NCBI RefSeq assembly: GCF_900119165.1
Contig: NZ_FPJG01000006.1
Span: 2,542,001 to 2,606,000 of the forward strand
Reading direction: 5' to 3'
DNA from: Amycolatopsis australiensis
Lineage (GTDB): Bacteria; Actinomycetota; Actinomycetes; Mycobacteriales; Pseudonocardiaceae
Length of the DNA: 64,000 nucleotides
The translations under genes and the position numbers were made by a program. Shown one piece after another: positions 26,855-35,125 of this stretch. Numbering within the stretch: position 1 is the first letter of the stretch; each line of letters opens with the position of its first letter. The notes beneath the pieces are model-generated. The model was not told the origin of the DNA. It worked only from the letters and a program-made list of their open reading frames with translations, and did not search any database.

Positions 26855-28840
26855 GTGAGCAACACCGATCTTTTGAGCGACGTGAGCGGCACGGCCGAGA
26901 CGAACGGCACCGCCCCCGCTCCCAAGCGGACGGTCGGCGGGCTGACCGGTAAGACCGTCGCCGAACTGCGTTCGCTGGCTGGGGAGCTCGGCGTCGGCGA
27001 GACGACGGGCATGCGCAAGGGCGACCTGATCGCCGCGATCCGCGAGCGCCAGGGCAAGACCCGCAAGCCGCGTGCGACGGCGGAGACGCTGCCGCTCGAC
27101 GGCGTCGGCGAGCAGCCGAAGGCGGCGGCCCCCAAGGCCGAGCCGAAGGCCGAGGCGCCCGCGGTCGAGACCAGGCCGGAGCCGAAGGCCGAGGCGCCCG
27201 CCTCCGCGCCGTCGGACGACCGGCCGCAGGCCGAGCGCCCGCAGCAGGACAAGCAGGACGGCCAGCAGGCCCAGGACGGCCAGCCCGAGGAGGGCGGCCG
27301 CAGCCGGCGTCGCCGCGGCTCGAACCGCGCCGCCGGTGCCCCGGACGGCCAGCAGGGTGACCGCCAGCAGGGTGACCGGCAGCAAGGCCAGGGTGGCGAC
27401 CGCCAGCAGGGCGACCGCAACCGCGACCAGCAGCGCCAGGGCGGCAACCGCGGCGACAACCGCGGTGGCGACAACCGCGGTGGTGACAACCGCGGTGGTG
27501 ACAACCGCCAGGACGGCAACCGTCAGCGCAACAACCAGCAGGACGGCAACCGCGGCGGCCAGGACAACCGCGCCCAGCAGGACGGCGACGACGAAGAGGG
27601 CGGCCGTCGCGGCCGTCGCTTCCGCGACCGCCGTCGGCGGGGCAGCGGCGGCGGCCGGGGCGAAGCCGGCTCGCCGGACACCGAGATCCGCGAGGACGAC
27701 GTCCTGCTGCCCGTCGCGGGCATCCTGGACGTCCTCGACAACTACGCGTTCGTGCGCACCTCCGGCTACCTCGCCGGCCCGAACGACGTGTACGTCTCGC
27801 TGTCGCTGGTCCGCAAGTACGGCCTGCGCCGTGGTGACGCCATCACCGGCGTCGTGCGCCAGCCGCGCGAGGGCGAGCAGCAGCGGCAGAAGTTCAACCC
27901 GCTGGTGCGCGTCGACTCCATCAACGGCCTGGAGCCGGACGAGGCCAAGCGCCGTCCCGACTTCACGAAGCTGACCCCGCTGTACCCGAACGAGCGCCTG
28001 CGTCTCGAGACCGAGCCGCACAAGCTCACCACCCGCGTGATCGACCTGATCATGCCGGTCGGCAAGGGGCAGCGCGCCCTGATCGTGTCGCCGCCGAAGG
28101 CCGGCAAGACCACGATCATGCAGGACATCGCGAACGCGATCTCCACGAACAACCCCGAGTGCCACCTGATGGTCGTCCTGGTCGACGAGCGTCCGGAAGA
28201 GGTCACCGACATGCAGCGCTCGGTGAAGGGCGAGGTCATCGCCTCGACCTTCGACCGGCCGCCGTCCGACCACACCTCGGTCGCGGAGCTGTCGATCGAG
28301 CGGGCCAAGCGCCTGGTCGAGATGGGTCACGACGTCGTCGTGCTGCTCGACTCGATCACCCGCCTCGGCCGCGCGTACAACCTGGCGGCCCCGGCGTCCG
28401 GCCGGATCCTGTCCGGTGGTGTCGACTCGACGGCGCTGTACCCGCCGAAGCGATTCCTCGGCGCGGCCCGCAACATCGAGAACGGCGGCTCGCTGACCAT
28501 CTTCGCCACGGCGATGGTCGAGACCGGCTCGACGATGGACACCGTCATCTTCGAGGAGTTCAAGGGCACGGGTAACGCCGAGCTCAAGCTCGACCGGAAG
28601 ATCGCCGAGCGCCGCGTGTTCCCGGCGGTCGACGTCAACCCGTCGGGTACCCGCAAGGACGAGCTGCTGCTCTCGCCGGACGAGCTGGCGGTCACGGTGA
28701 AGCTGAGCCGGGTGCTGCACGCGCTCGACTCGCAGCAGGCCATCGACCTGCTGATCTCCCGGCTGCGGAAGACGAAGACGAACGTCGAGTTCCTGATGCA
28801 GGTCTCGAAGACCGCCCTCGGCGGCGGCGAAGACGACTGA
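26855..28840 (+). CDS. rho: Transcription termination factor Rho with long disordered insert
   Basis: RNA-dependent ATPase helicase that ends transcription. The 661 residues comprise a SAP-like Rho_N domain (~30-68: LTGKTVAELRSLAGELGV), a ~200-residue low-complexity insert (~75-275), the cold-shock RNA-binding domain (~281-340) and the RecA-type ATPase (Walker A SPPKAGKTT at 412-420; VLVDERPEEV; DSITRLGRAYN). The insert first has Lys/Pro/Ala/Glu repeats, then QQGDRQQGDR and DNRGGDNRGGDNR repeats and an Arg-rich run. Long N-terminal inserts are known in actinobacterial Rho and change termination behaviour. The start is GTG with AGGAAGGA upstream. Confidence 0.95.
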   Translation: MSNTDLLSDVSGTAETNGTAPAPKRTVGGLTGKTVAELRSLAGELGVGETTGMRKGDLIAAIRERQGKTRKPRATAETLPLDGVGEQPKAAAPKAEPKAEAPAVETRPEPKAEAPASAPSDDRPQAERPQQDKQDGQQAQDGQPEEGGRSRRRRGSNRAAGAPDGQQGDRQQGDRQQGQGGDRQQGDRNRDQQRQGGNRGDNRGGDNRGGDNRGGDNRQDGNRQRNNQQDGNRGGQDNRAQQDGDDEEGGRRGRRFRDRRRRGSGGGRGEAGSPDTEIREDDVLLPVAGILDVLDNYAFVRTSGYLAGPNDVYVSLSLVRKYGLRRGDAITGVVRQPREGEQQRQKFNPLVRVDSINGLEPDEAKRRPDFTKLTPLYPNERLRLETEPHKLTTRVIDLIMPVGKGQRALIVSPPKAGKTTIMQDIANAISTNNPECHLMVVLVDERPEEVTDMQRSVKGEVIASTFDRPPSDHTSVAELSIERAKRLVEMGHDVVVLLDSITRLGRAYNLAAPASGRILSGGVDSTALYPPKRFLGAARNIENGGSLTIFATAMVETGSTMDTVIFEEFKGTGNAELKLDRKIAERRVFPAVDVNPSGTRKDELLLSPDELAVTVKLSRVLHALDSQQAIDLLISRLRKTKTNVEFLMQVSKTALGGGEDD

Positions 28841-28857
28841 GTCACGTGATTGCGGCA

Positions 28858-28887
28858 GGGGCCTTCCCGGGCGACCGGGGAGGCCCC
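28858..28887. terminator. Hairpin terminator between convergent rho and hydrolase genes
   Basis: A 13-base stem (GGGGCCTTCCCGG, 28858-28870, against CCGGGGAGGCCCC, 28875-28887, one wobble pair) with loop GCGA. It is placed 18 bases after the rho stop and 8 bases before the stop of the convergent gene, so it can serve both directions. No U-run follows. Confidence 0.75.
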
Positions 28888-28894
28888 TTCGCGC

Positions 28895-29401
28895 TTACTG
28901 GTGCGGGACGGCCGCGGGCGTCCAGCCGCGGTAATTGCTGAAGTAGCTCACGCTGGAACCGTGCCCGATGGCGCCGCCGACGCTGGTGGCGTAGAAGCCG
29001 CCGCTACCGTCGGCGATGCCCACGTGGCCGTAGGCGCTGATGTTCCAGTAGACGAACGAGCCGGCCGGCGGAGTGCCGGTGGTGTGCTTAGGGCTCGCGC
29101 CGTTCCAGTGCGCATTCGCCGACGCCCAGACGCCGGTGGTGCCGTAGGAGTTCTCGGCCGCCTTCTCGCAAAGGCCCTGCCACGCGGTGCTGCCCAGGTG
29201 GTTCTTGTACCACTGGACCGCGCCGGCCGGGGTGCCGTCGCCCGCGGCTTGGATCGACGCCTCGGGCGTGGCGGTGAAGGTGGCCAGCTCGGGATGGGTG
29301 TCCGCGGCCGTGACACCGGCGGCGTCCGCCGCGGGGGCGGCCACGATGACGGCCGCTCCGATGGCGGCGGCCAGCACCACTCGCGTGAAGATATTTCGCA
29401 T
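28895..29401 (-). CDS. Secreted CHAP/NlpC-like cell-wall hydrolase
   Basis: A 168-residue exported protein. Residues ~1-28 are a signal peptide (FTRVVLAAAIGAAVIVAAPAADAA). The mature domain has LCEKAAENSYGTTGVWASANAHW and PPAGSFVYWNISAYGHVGIA, with a Cys and a later Gly-His pair arranged as in small CHAP/NlpC-type peptidoglycan amidases. I chose the ATG preceded by AAGGAGG; a 28-codon longer frame lacks any such site. It sits on the opposite strand between rho and rpmE, two genes that are usually adjacent in actinobacteria, so it is a local insertion. Confidence 0.75.
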   Translation of the reverse strand: MRNIFTRVVLAAAIGAAVIVAAPAADAAGVTAADTHPELATFTATPEASIQAAGDGTPAGAVQWYKNHLGSTAWQGLCEKAAENSYGTTGVWASANAHWNGASPKHTTGTPPAGSFVYWNISAYGHVGIADGSGGFYATSVGGAIGHGSSVSYFSNYRGWTPAAVPHQ

Positions 29402-29473
29402 TGCTCCTCCTTGTGGTGAGTGAGTCACGAAGGTGCGGAGCGTGCGCCGCGCGCGTACAAGATCCGTACAAAC

Positions 29474-29619
29474 TTGACGCTTCAACCACGGGGAATAGCT
29501 GGTCAGCGGGGTGCGTTCCAGTAGCTGTCTGCCCGTCTGGCAGAATTACCCGCTGAAGTCCGGCACCGGTTCACCCCGCGGGAACGACTGGGGACCCGGA
29601 GCCAACGAGAGAGGACACC
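29474..29619 (+). promoter_or_regulatory. Candidate rpmE promoter and leader
   Basis: TTGACG (29474-29479) and TAGCTG (29496-29501) with a 16-base gap suggest a promoter. The ~115-base transcript leader contains a hairpin TCTGCC-CGTCT-GGCAGA (29528-29544) and a second GC-rich foldable part ending shortly before the start codon. Actinobacterial L31 genes are known to carry structured autoregulatory leaders; I cannot confirm the published consensus by eye. Confidence 0.35.
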
Positions 29620-29847
29620 ATGAAGAGCGGCATTCACCCCGAGTACGTGGTCACGACCGTGAACTGCGACTGCGGCAACAGCTTCACCACGCGCAGCACC
29701 AAGACCTCCGGCAACATCCACGTCGAGATCTGCTCGAACTGCCACCCGTTCTACACGGGCAAGCAGAAGATCATGGACACCGGTGGCCGGGTCGCGCGCT
29801 TCGAGGCTCGCTACGGCAAGCGCCAGAAGAAGGCCGACGCCAAGTAG
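29620..29847 (+). CDS. rpmE: 50S ribosomal protein L31
   Basis: A 75-residue ribosomal protein of the zinc-binding (C+) type: NCDCGNSF and [11 protein letters not shown] supply the cysteines. The usual L31 pattern MKSGIHPEY at the N-terminus and FEARYGKR near the C-terminus are present. The start ATG has GAGAGGA upstream. It is followed by a strong intrinsic terminator and then prfA. Confidence 0.97.
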   Translation: MKSGIHPEYVVTTVNCDCGNSFTTRSTKTSGNIHVEICSNCHPFYTGKQKIMDTGGRVARFEARYGKRQKKADAK

Positions 29848-29855
29848 CTTGATCA

Positions 29856-29894
29856 ACGGCGCCCATCCGGTACGTCCGGGTGGGCGCCGTTTTT
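29856..29894 (+). terminator. Intrinsic terminator after rpmE
   Basis: A 15-base stem with one wobble pair (ACGGCGCCCATCCGG at 29856-29870 against the segment ending GTGGGCGCCGT at 29890), loop TACGT, followed by TTTT. It begins nine bases after the rpmE stop, so prfA needs read-through or its own promoter. Confidence 0.88.
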
Positions 29895-29918
29895 CGTCTT
29901 TGATTCCCGGGCTGAGAG

Positions 29919-30998
29919 GTGGCTGAGGTGGATTCGAGCTCGCTCAAGGGGCTGCTCGCCGAACACGCGGAGCTGGAGCGGCAGCTGGCCGACCCCGCGG
30001 TGCACGCCGACCAGGCGCGCGCCCGCAAGCTCGGCCGCCGCTACGCCGAGCTGACGCCGGTGGTGAAGGCCGTCCGCGAGCTGGACGCCGCCCGTGAGGA
30101 CGCCGCGGCCGCGCGCGAGCTGGCCGCCGAAGACCCCGGGTTCGCCGCGGAGGCCGACGAGCTGGCCGCGCGGATCCCGGAGCTGGAGGCGAAGCTCACC
30201 GAGCTGCTGCTGCCGCGCGACCCGTACGACGGCTCCGACGTCGTGATGGAGATCAAATCGGGTGAAGGCGGCGAGGAGTCGGCCCTGTTCGCCGGCGACC
30301 TGCTGCGCATGTACCTGCGGTACGCCGAGCGCCACGGCTGGAAGGCGGAGGTCCTCGACTCGGTGGACTCCGACCTGGGCGGCTTCAAGGACGTGACGCT
30401 CTCGATCAAGAGCAAGACGGCCGACGTCGACGGGGTGTGGTCCCGCCTGAAGTTCGAGGGCGGCGTCCACCGCGTCCAGCGCGTGCCGGCGACGGAGTCC
30501 CAGGGCCGCATCCACACGTCGGCGTCCGGGGTGCTGATCTACCCGGAGCCGGAGGAGGTCGAGGTCGAGATCGACCCGAACGACCTGCGCATCGACGTGT
30601 TCCGCTCGTCGGGCCCGGGTGGGCAGAGCGTGAACACGACCGACTCGGCAGTGCGGATCACCCACCTGCCGACGGGCATCGTGGTGTCGTGCCAGAACGA
30701 GAAGTCCCAGATCCAGAACCGCGCCCGGGCCCTGCAGGTGCTGCAGGCCCGGTTGCAGGCGATCGCGGAGGAAGAGGCGGCGGCCAAGGCGTCGGACGCG
30801 CGCCGGTCGCAGGTCCGGACGGTGGACCGCTCGGAGCGGGTGCGGACGTACAACTTCCCGGAGAACCGCATTTCCGACCACCGGGTCAACTACAAGGCGT
30901 ACAACCTGGACCAAGTCCTGGACGGCGACCTGGACGGAGTCCTGGACGCACTGGCGACAGCGGACCGCGAAGAGCGCCTGGCGGCCCAATCTGGCTGA
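29919..30998 (+). CDS. prfA: Peptide chain release factor 1
   Basis: Recognises UAG and UAA stop codons and triggers peptide release. The 359-residue protein has the codon-recognition PAT tripeptide (190-192, in [12 protein letters not shown]) and the GGQ catalytic motif (234-236, in [15 protein letters not shown]). The GTG at 29919 gives MAEVDSSSL; the GTG at 29928 (VDSSSL) is better placed behind GAGAGG and may be the real start. In many relatives prmC follows directly, but here 5.4 kb of other genes intervene. Confidence 0.95.
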   Translation: MAEVDSSSLKGLLAEHAELERQLADPAVHADQARARKLGRRYAELTPVVKAVRELDAAREDAAAARELAAEDPGFAAEADELAARIPELEAKLTELLLPRDPYDGSDVVMEIKSGEGGEESALFAGDLLRMYLRYAERHGWKAEVLDSVDSDLGGFKDVTLSIKSKTADVDGVWSRLKFEGGVHRVQRVPATESQGRIHTSASGVLIYPEPEEVEVEIDPNDLRIDVFRSSGPGGQSVNTTDSAVRITHLPTGIVVSCQNEKSQIQNRARALQVLQARLQAIAEEEAAAKASDARRSQVRTVDRSERVRTYNFPENRISDHRVNYKAYNLDQVLDGDLDGVLDALATADREERLAAQSG

Positions 30999-31003
30999 CA
31001 CCG

Positions 31004-31053
31004 AAAGCTGTGAAGGCCACCTCCAGGTACCTGGAGGTGGCCTTCACGCTTTT
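31004..31053. terminator. Perfect 38-base palindrome terminator after prfA
   Basis: Positions 31010-31047 are a perfect inverted repeat centred on GGTACC. The arms start GTGAAGGCCACCTCCAGG and extend outward by AAAGC/GCTTT with one bulged base. GCTTTT follows on the plus strand, giving a strong intrinsic terminator for prfA. The arm contains AAGGCCACCT, related to the arms of the thrC-thrB element. The stop of the decayed minus-strand gene lies inside it. Confidence 0.85.
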
Positions 31054-31459
31054 GTGCCGGGCAGGCGGCTGATCATCGCCGCCCACTTCTGTTCGATCTC
31101 GGCCGGCGGCGCGCTGGGCCGCCAGTCGAGGTCGAAACATCGCCATGAGCTCCCGGGATTCGGGCAGCGAAATCCCCGCGGCCTCGTGCAGACGCGCAGG
31201 AAATTGAACGGCGTGCAGCGGAAAGACGTGTCCTTGTGCAGCAACTCGAGCAGGTCGAACACGCTCCGCTGCTCCTCGATCATCCGCCGGGCTCCGGCGA
31301 CGGCTTCTTCCATTTCGAGCCTGCTTCGTGAAGAGAACTTCGACGTCGGTGTACGCGCCGGGACTGCCGACCGTCTTGACGACCTGGATCTTGGAGAAGC
31401 CGGACCGGGGCCGCCATCTCGCCGGTGAAGGTTGCGGCCGCCGCCTGCTCGCCGCTCAT
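31045..31459 (-). pseudogene. Frameshifted remnant of an unrecognised gene
   Basis: On the minus strand a protein-like sequence can be followed only by changing frame. It starts MSGEQAAAATFTGEMAAP at 31459, continues GFSKIQVVKTVGSPGAYTDV and EVLFTKQ in another frame, then MEEAVAGARRMIEEQRSVFD and LLELLHKDTSFRCTPFNF in a third segment, then RLHEAAGISLPESRELMAMF, and finally DLDWRPSAPPAEIEQKWAAM ending ISRLPGTKA at the terminator. Each piece has natural codon use and composition, and the joins are single-base shifts. At least four frame changes in 415 bases mean it is dead. I do not recognise the family. It occupies most of the 540-base gap after prfA. Confidence 0.6.
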
Positions 31460-31538
31460 CGCCCCGTTCGTCGTCAGTCGAACATCTGGGCACCGCGCGG
31501 CGTGGTCGGTCCCTTCTCGATGGTCAGGCTCACCGTGC

Positions 31539-32795
31539 TCAGCCGGACCAGAAGCCGGTGATGAAGCGGAGATAGATCATTCCGCAGACCAGCGCGTTCG
31601 CGTACAGCACGATGTGGACCGCGCCGCGCAGGCGGGGCCGGCGCTCGCCGAAGAGCACCAGTGCCACGTACATCACCAGGCATGGCAGCAGGTACCGGTG
31701 CACCGACACCACGTTGCTGTTCATCGTCAGCATCACGATCGACGCGAACCCGAACAACGCCAGCGGCACGCCCTTCGCACGCAGGGCCACCAGGACGTAC
31801 ACCGACGACACGAACAGCAGCGCCAGGCCGATCATCGGCAGCACGTGGCTCATCAGCGTCCACGCGTCCATCGGTGTGTCGCCCAGCAGCGCGTGGCCGG
31901 TGATCTTGGCTTCGTACCACAGCGTCTCGAAGATGTTCGGGTTGAACTTGTGGTACGACCACGTTTTGGCGCTCTTGAGCGCGTTGAAGCTGGCGAACGC
32001 GTCGCCGGTCTGGATCTTCATGTAGACCAGCACCGCGCCGAGCCCGAGGAACGCCGCCGGGAACCAGAGCAGGTTCCACGACAGCAGGCCGCGCAGCTTC
32101 CAGTCCTTCGACCGCCAGAACTCCAGGAAGCACAGGCCGACGAACACCGCCGCGGTGACGCGGGACGCGGTCAGCGGGATCAGCGTCAGGCCCATCCACA
32201 GCCACTGGCGGCGCAGCGCGAACAGGTAGGCCCAGAAGCCGAGCGCGCAGAACACCGCCTCGCTGTAGAACGAGTGCAGGAAGAACGCGGCGGGCGCGGT
32301 CAAGAACGCCGCGACGACCAGCCACGGCGCACGCTCGCCGTCGAAGAAGTGGCGCGCGATCTTCAGCAGTGCGGCCGCGGCCAGCCACGTGGCCACCAGG
32401 TTCACCAGGAACCCGGCGACGAGCAGGCCGAGCGTGCCGAAGCTGATCGTCTGCACCAGCCAGACCAGGATCGGGAACACCGGGTAGAACGCCCGTGTCG
32501 GGATGTAGCTGCCGGTGTAGGCGTGCACGGCGATCTCGCCGTAGTTGCCGGCGTCCCAGCGGTAGGTGTGCGCCAGGATGCTCATCGTCGAGCCGATGCC
32601 GGTCTTCGGGATGCCCTCGTCCGTCGGGCTGGACGGCCCGAACAGGTACGCCACGGCGATCAGCACCAGGTTCCACGCCAGCACGACGGCGAACGTGCGG
32701 GCGAAGTCGCCGGTCAGCCAGTCCCAGCGGGCGCGCGGTGCCGGACCGGCGTGCTCCGGCGCGGCCTCCCGGGCGGGGACGGCCGTGCTAGTCAT
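31539..32795 (-). CDS. GT-C type glycosyltransferase (PIG-V/mannosyltransferase-like)
   Basis: A 418-residue polytopic membrane protein with about ten spans. The first outer loop has RWDAGNYGEIAVHAYTG and AFYPVFPILVWL; the RWD/FYPVFP combination is typical of PIG-V-like polyprenyl-phosphate-sugar-dependent transferases. It probably moves a sugar from a lipid carrier to an extracytoplasmic acceptor. Its start overlaps the end of the GtrA-like gene by eight bases, and GtrB- and GtrA-like genes precede it, so the three form a lipid-linked glycosylation cassette like gtrABC, with this gene in the GtrC position. Confidence 0.82.
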   Translation of the reverse strand: MTSTAVPAREAAPEHAGPAPRARWDWLTGDFARTFAVVLAWNLVLIAVAYLFGPSSPTDEGIPKTGIGSTMSILAHTYRWDAGNYGEIAVHAYTGSYIPTRAFYPVFPILVWLVQTISFGTLGLLVAGFLVNLVATWLAAAALLKIARHFFDGERAPWLVVAAFLTAPAAFFLHSFYSEAVFCALGFWAYLFALRRQWLWMGLTLIPLTASRVTAAVFVGLCFLEFWRSKDWKLRGLLSWNLLWFPAAFLGLGAVLVYMKIQTGDAFASFNALKSAKTWSYHKFNPNIFETLWYEAKITGHALLGDTPMDAWTLMSHVLPMIGLALLFVSSVYVLVALRAKGVPLALFGFASIVMLTMNSNVVSVHRYLLPCLVMYVALVLFGERRPRLRGAVHIVLYANALVCGMIYLRFITGFWSG

Positions 32796-33222
32796 GCGAA
32801 ACCTCCGGGACGGGTGTCCCGGCCGCCGCCGCGGGCCGGTGCCGGAAGACGACCTTGTGGTAGAGCACGTAGTTCCAGACCAGGCCGACCGCGATCCCGG
32901 CGAACTTCGGGACCAGCAGGTTCACCCCGGGGAACAGCTTCGTGACGCCGAAGATGACCAGCGCCTGCACGACCCACAGGCCGAACGCGGTGACGCCGAA
33001 GAACAGCAGCGCCTGCCGGCGGACGTCGCCGTCCTTGGCGCGGAAGGTGAAGTTGCGGTTCAGGGTGAAGCTGAGCAACATGCCCGTGGTCGTCGAGACG
33101 AAGTTCGCGGCGAACAGCGGGACGCCGAGGGTGACCAGCAGCGCGTAGCCGAGCGCGTCGACCAGCGTGTTGGCCACTCCGACCAGGCCGAAGCGCAGCT
33201 GGGTCGGGGTGATCAGCTTCAC
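32788..33222 (-). CDS. GtrA-family membrane protein (putative polyprenyl-phosphate-sugar flippase)
   Basis: A 144-residue protein with four membrane segments. LRFGLVGVANTLVDALGYAL and NFTFRAKDG are the typical N-terminal and loop motifs of GtrA/DPMS-flippase proteins, and VWNYVLYHKVVFR the C-terminal one. It should move a polyprenyl-phosphate-linked sugar across the membrane. The GTG start overlaps the stop of the GtrB-like gene (GTGA). Confidence 0.87.
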   Translation of the reverse strand: MKLITPTQLRFGLVGVANTLVDALGYALLVTLGVPLFAANFVSTTTGMLLSFTLNRNFTFRAKDGDVRRQALLFFGVTAFGLWVVQALVIFGVTKLFPGVNLLVPKFAGIAVGLVWNYVLYHKVVFRHRPAAAAGTPVPEVSHD

Positions 33223-34226
33223 CGGTTGCCGCTTCCGGCGTCGGCGCCCTCGCGCGCCCGGTCCGGCTCGCCCGCCCCGCCCGTGCGCACCGACGCGACG
33301 CCGTACAGCGGCCGGTTCTGCACCTGCGAGTACGTGCGGCCGATGTAGCTGCCGAGCACGCCGAGCATGATGATCTGGATCCCGCCGAGGAAGAACATCG
33401 CGACCCCGAGGAACGCCCAGCCGGGCACCGCGGTCTCCGGCGCGAACACCTTGACGCCGCCGACGTAGAGGATCCCGACGAAGCTCAGGAACGAGATCAG
33501 GTACCCCAGCCGCGTGATCATCCGCAGCGGGGTCACCGAGAAGCCCAGGATGCCGTCCGCGGCGAACCGCAGCATCTTGCGCAGCGGGTAGCCGGTCACG
33601 CCCGCGTGCCGCTTGTCCCGGTCGAACAGCACGGCCGTCTGCTTGAAGCCGATGTAGCTGACCAGCCCGCGCAGGAAGCGGTCGCGCTCGCGGTACTTGC
33701 GCAGCTCGTCGACGACCTTGCGGTCGATCAGCCGGAAGTCGCCGGTGTTCTTCGGGATGTCGACCGCGGCCATCTTGCGCAGGAACCAGTAGAACGCCCC
33801 GGCGGTGATCTTCTTGAACGCCGAGTCCTGGCGCGAGCGGCGCTGCGCGTAGACGACGTCGAAGCCCTCTTCCCACTTCTCGATCAGCTCGAGCGCCACC
33901 CGCGGCGGGTCCTGCATGTCGCTGTCCATGATGATGGCGGCGTCCGCGTCGACCAGGTCCAGCCCCGCGGTGACGGCCATCTGGTGGCCGAAGTTCCGGG
34001 ACAGCTCGACCACCGTGACCCGCTCGTCGCGCGCGCTGAGCGCGGTCAGCTTGGCCAGCGAGCCGTCCCGGCTCCCGTCGTCGACGTAGATGAAGCTGAA
34101 GGCGTACTTCCCCGCGAGCGGGGCGGTCACCTCGTCCACCGTCTTGTGCAGCAGGTCGATGTTCTCTTCCTCGTTGAAGATCGGGAAGATGAACGCCACC
34201 CGGCGGGTGATCGGCTCTGTGGGCAC
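33219..34226 (-). CDS. GtrB/DPM1-like polyprenyl-phosphate glycosyltransferase
   Basis: A 335-residue GT2 enzyme. Residues ~10-230 are a GT-A domain: FIFPIFNEEENI, YVDDGSRDGS and IMDSDMQDPP (the metal-binding DxD-like region), then RLIDRKVVDELRKY. Two C-terminal membrane helices follow (YLISFLSFVGILYVGGVKV and AMFFLGGIQIIMLGVLGSYI) with the typical end IGRTYSQVQNRPLYGV. It should load a hexose from a nucleotide sugar onto polyprenyl phosphate. The start is a GTG with GGGGAG upstream. First gene of the three-gene cassette; 120 unremarkable bases separate it from the LLM gene. Confidence 0.9.
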   Translation of the reverse strand: MPTEPITRRVAFIFPIFNEEENIDLLHKTVDEVTAPLAGKYAFSFIYVDDGSRDGSLAKLTALSARDERVTVVELSRNFGHQMAVTAGLDLVDADAAIIMDSDMQDPPRVALELIEKWEEGFDVVYAQRRSRQDSAFKKITAGAFYWFLRKMAAVDIPKNTGDFRLIDRKVVDELRKYRERDRFLRGLVSYIGFKQTAVLFDRDKRHAGVTGYPLRKMLRFAADGILGFSVTPLRMITRLGYLISFLSFVGILYVGGVKVFAPETAVPGWAFLGVAMFFLGGIQIIMLGVLGSYIGRTYSQVQNRPLYGVASVRTGGAGEPDRAREGADAGSGNR

Positions 34227-34345
34227 TGCGGGGCTCCCCGGAATATCGATGTGGAAGGTTTCGGACGACGCCGTCGAGCAGGCGAATCCCCGACCTGTGC
34301 CCTGCATCCTAGGAGATCGGACCGGCCGCGGTGCCGGTACCCGCG

Positions 34346-35125
34346 TCAGCCGGCGGCCGCGGCCAGTTCGGTCATCCGCCGTTCGGTGCCCGCCGCCTCG
34401 CCGAAGTGGACGACGACGGCGTCCGCGCCCGCGTCGCGGAAGGCCCGGGCTTCGGCGGCGGTCGTCCGGGCGTCGCCCCGCCACTGCGCTCGCGCCGCCG
34501 CCCGGACCGGCCGGTCGCCCGCCAGCTTCCGCAGGGCCGCGACGCGCTCCCCGAACGCGGCGGGGGACAGGCCGGCGCTCTGCCAGGTTGTGCCGATCCG
34601 GGCGGCACGGCGCAGCGCCGCGGTGGAGTTGCCGCCGACCGTGACCGGCACCGGGCCCGCCGGACGCGGGGCGAAGTACCCGCCGCCGGGGCCGCGGCCC
34701 GTGCGGAACAGCTCCGCGAGCAGGTCGAGGGTGGCGTCGGTCCGCCGTCCCCGGCTGCCGAAGTCCGCGCCGACCTCGGCGAACTCGGGCTCGTTCCAGC
34801 CCGTGCCGACCCCGAGGTCGAACCGGTGCCCGGAGAGCCGGTCCAGCGTCGCGACCTGCTTGGCCAGCGCGAACGGCTCCCGCAGCGGCACGATCAGCAC
34901 CGACGTGCCGAGCCGGATCCGGCTGGTCCGCGCCGCGATGTGGGCGAGGGTGACCAGCGGCTCGTAGACCCCGCCGAACACCTCGCCGAACGGGCCGGGC
35001 GGCAGCAGGTGGTCGGGCAGCCACGCGGTGCGGTAGCCGAGGTCTTCGGCGAGCCGGGCCAGCTCGGCGGGCCGGCCGGGGTCGAGGTCCGGCTGCTCGT
35101 TCGGCAGCACGGCTTCCAGGTCCAT
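34346..35125 (-). CDS. LLM-class flavin/F420-dependent oxidoreductase
   Basis: A 259-residue luciferase-like TIM-barrel oxidoreductase. WLPDHLLPPG, TSRIRLGTSVLIVPLREPFAL, LDRLSGHRFDLGVGTGWNEPEF and PVTVGGNSTAALRRAARIG are the usual LLM motifs; the last resembles F420-binding members (TIGR03619 type), though the cofactor is inferred. The substrate is unknown. The start ATG overlaps the stop of the alpha/beta hydrolase gene (TGATG), so the pair is an operon, probably a small oxidation-hydrolysis pathway under MerR control. Confidence 0.85.
   Translation of the reverse strand: MDLEAVLPNEQPDLDPGRPAELARLAEDLGYRTAWLPDHLLPPGPFGEVFGGVYEPLVTLAHIAARTSRIRLGTSVLIVPLREPFALAKQVATLDRLSGHRFDLGVGTGWNEPEFAEVGADFGSRGRRTDATLDLLAELFRTGRGPGGGYFAPRPAGPVPVTVGGNSTAALRRAARIGTTWQSAGLSPAAFGERVAALRKLAGDRPVRAAARAQWRGDARTTAAEARAFRDAGADAVVVHFGEAAGTERRMTELAAAAG

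Noticed and set aside
26840..28720. Long minus-strand open frame opposite rho, with hydrophobic Leu/Val/Ala repeats that look like membrane segments
   Set aside because: It is the complement of the Gln/Asn/Arg-rich rho insert and of conserved rho domains; no ribosome site, and the hydrophobic look comes from complementing the tandem repeats.
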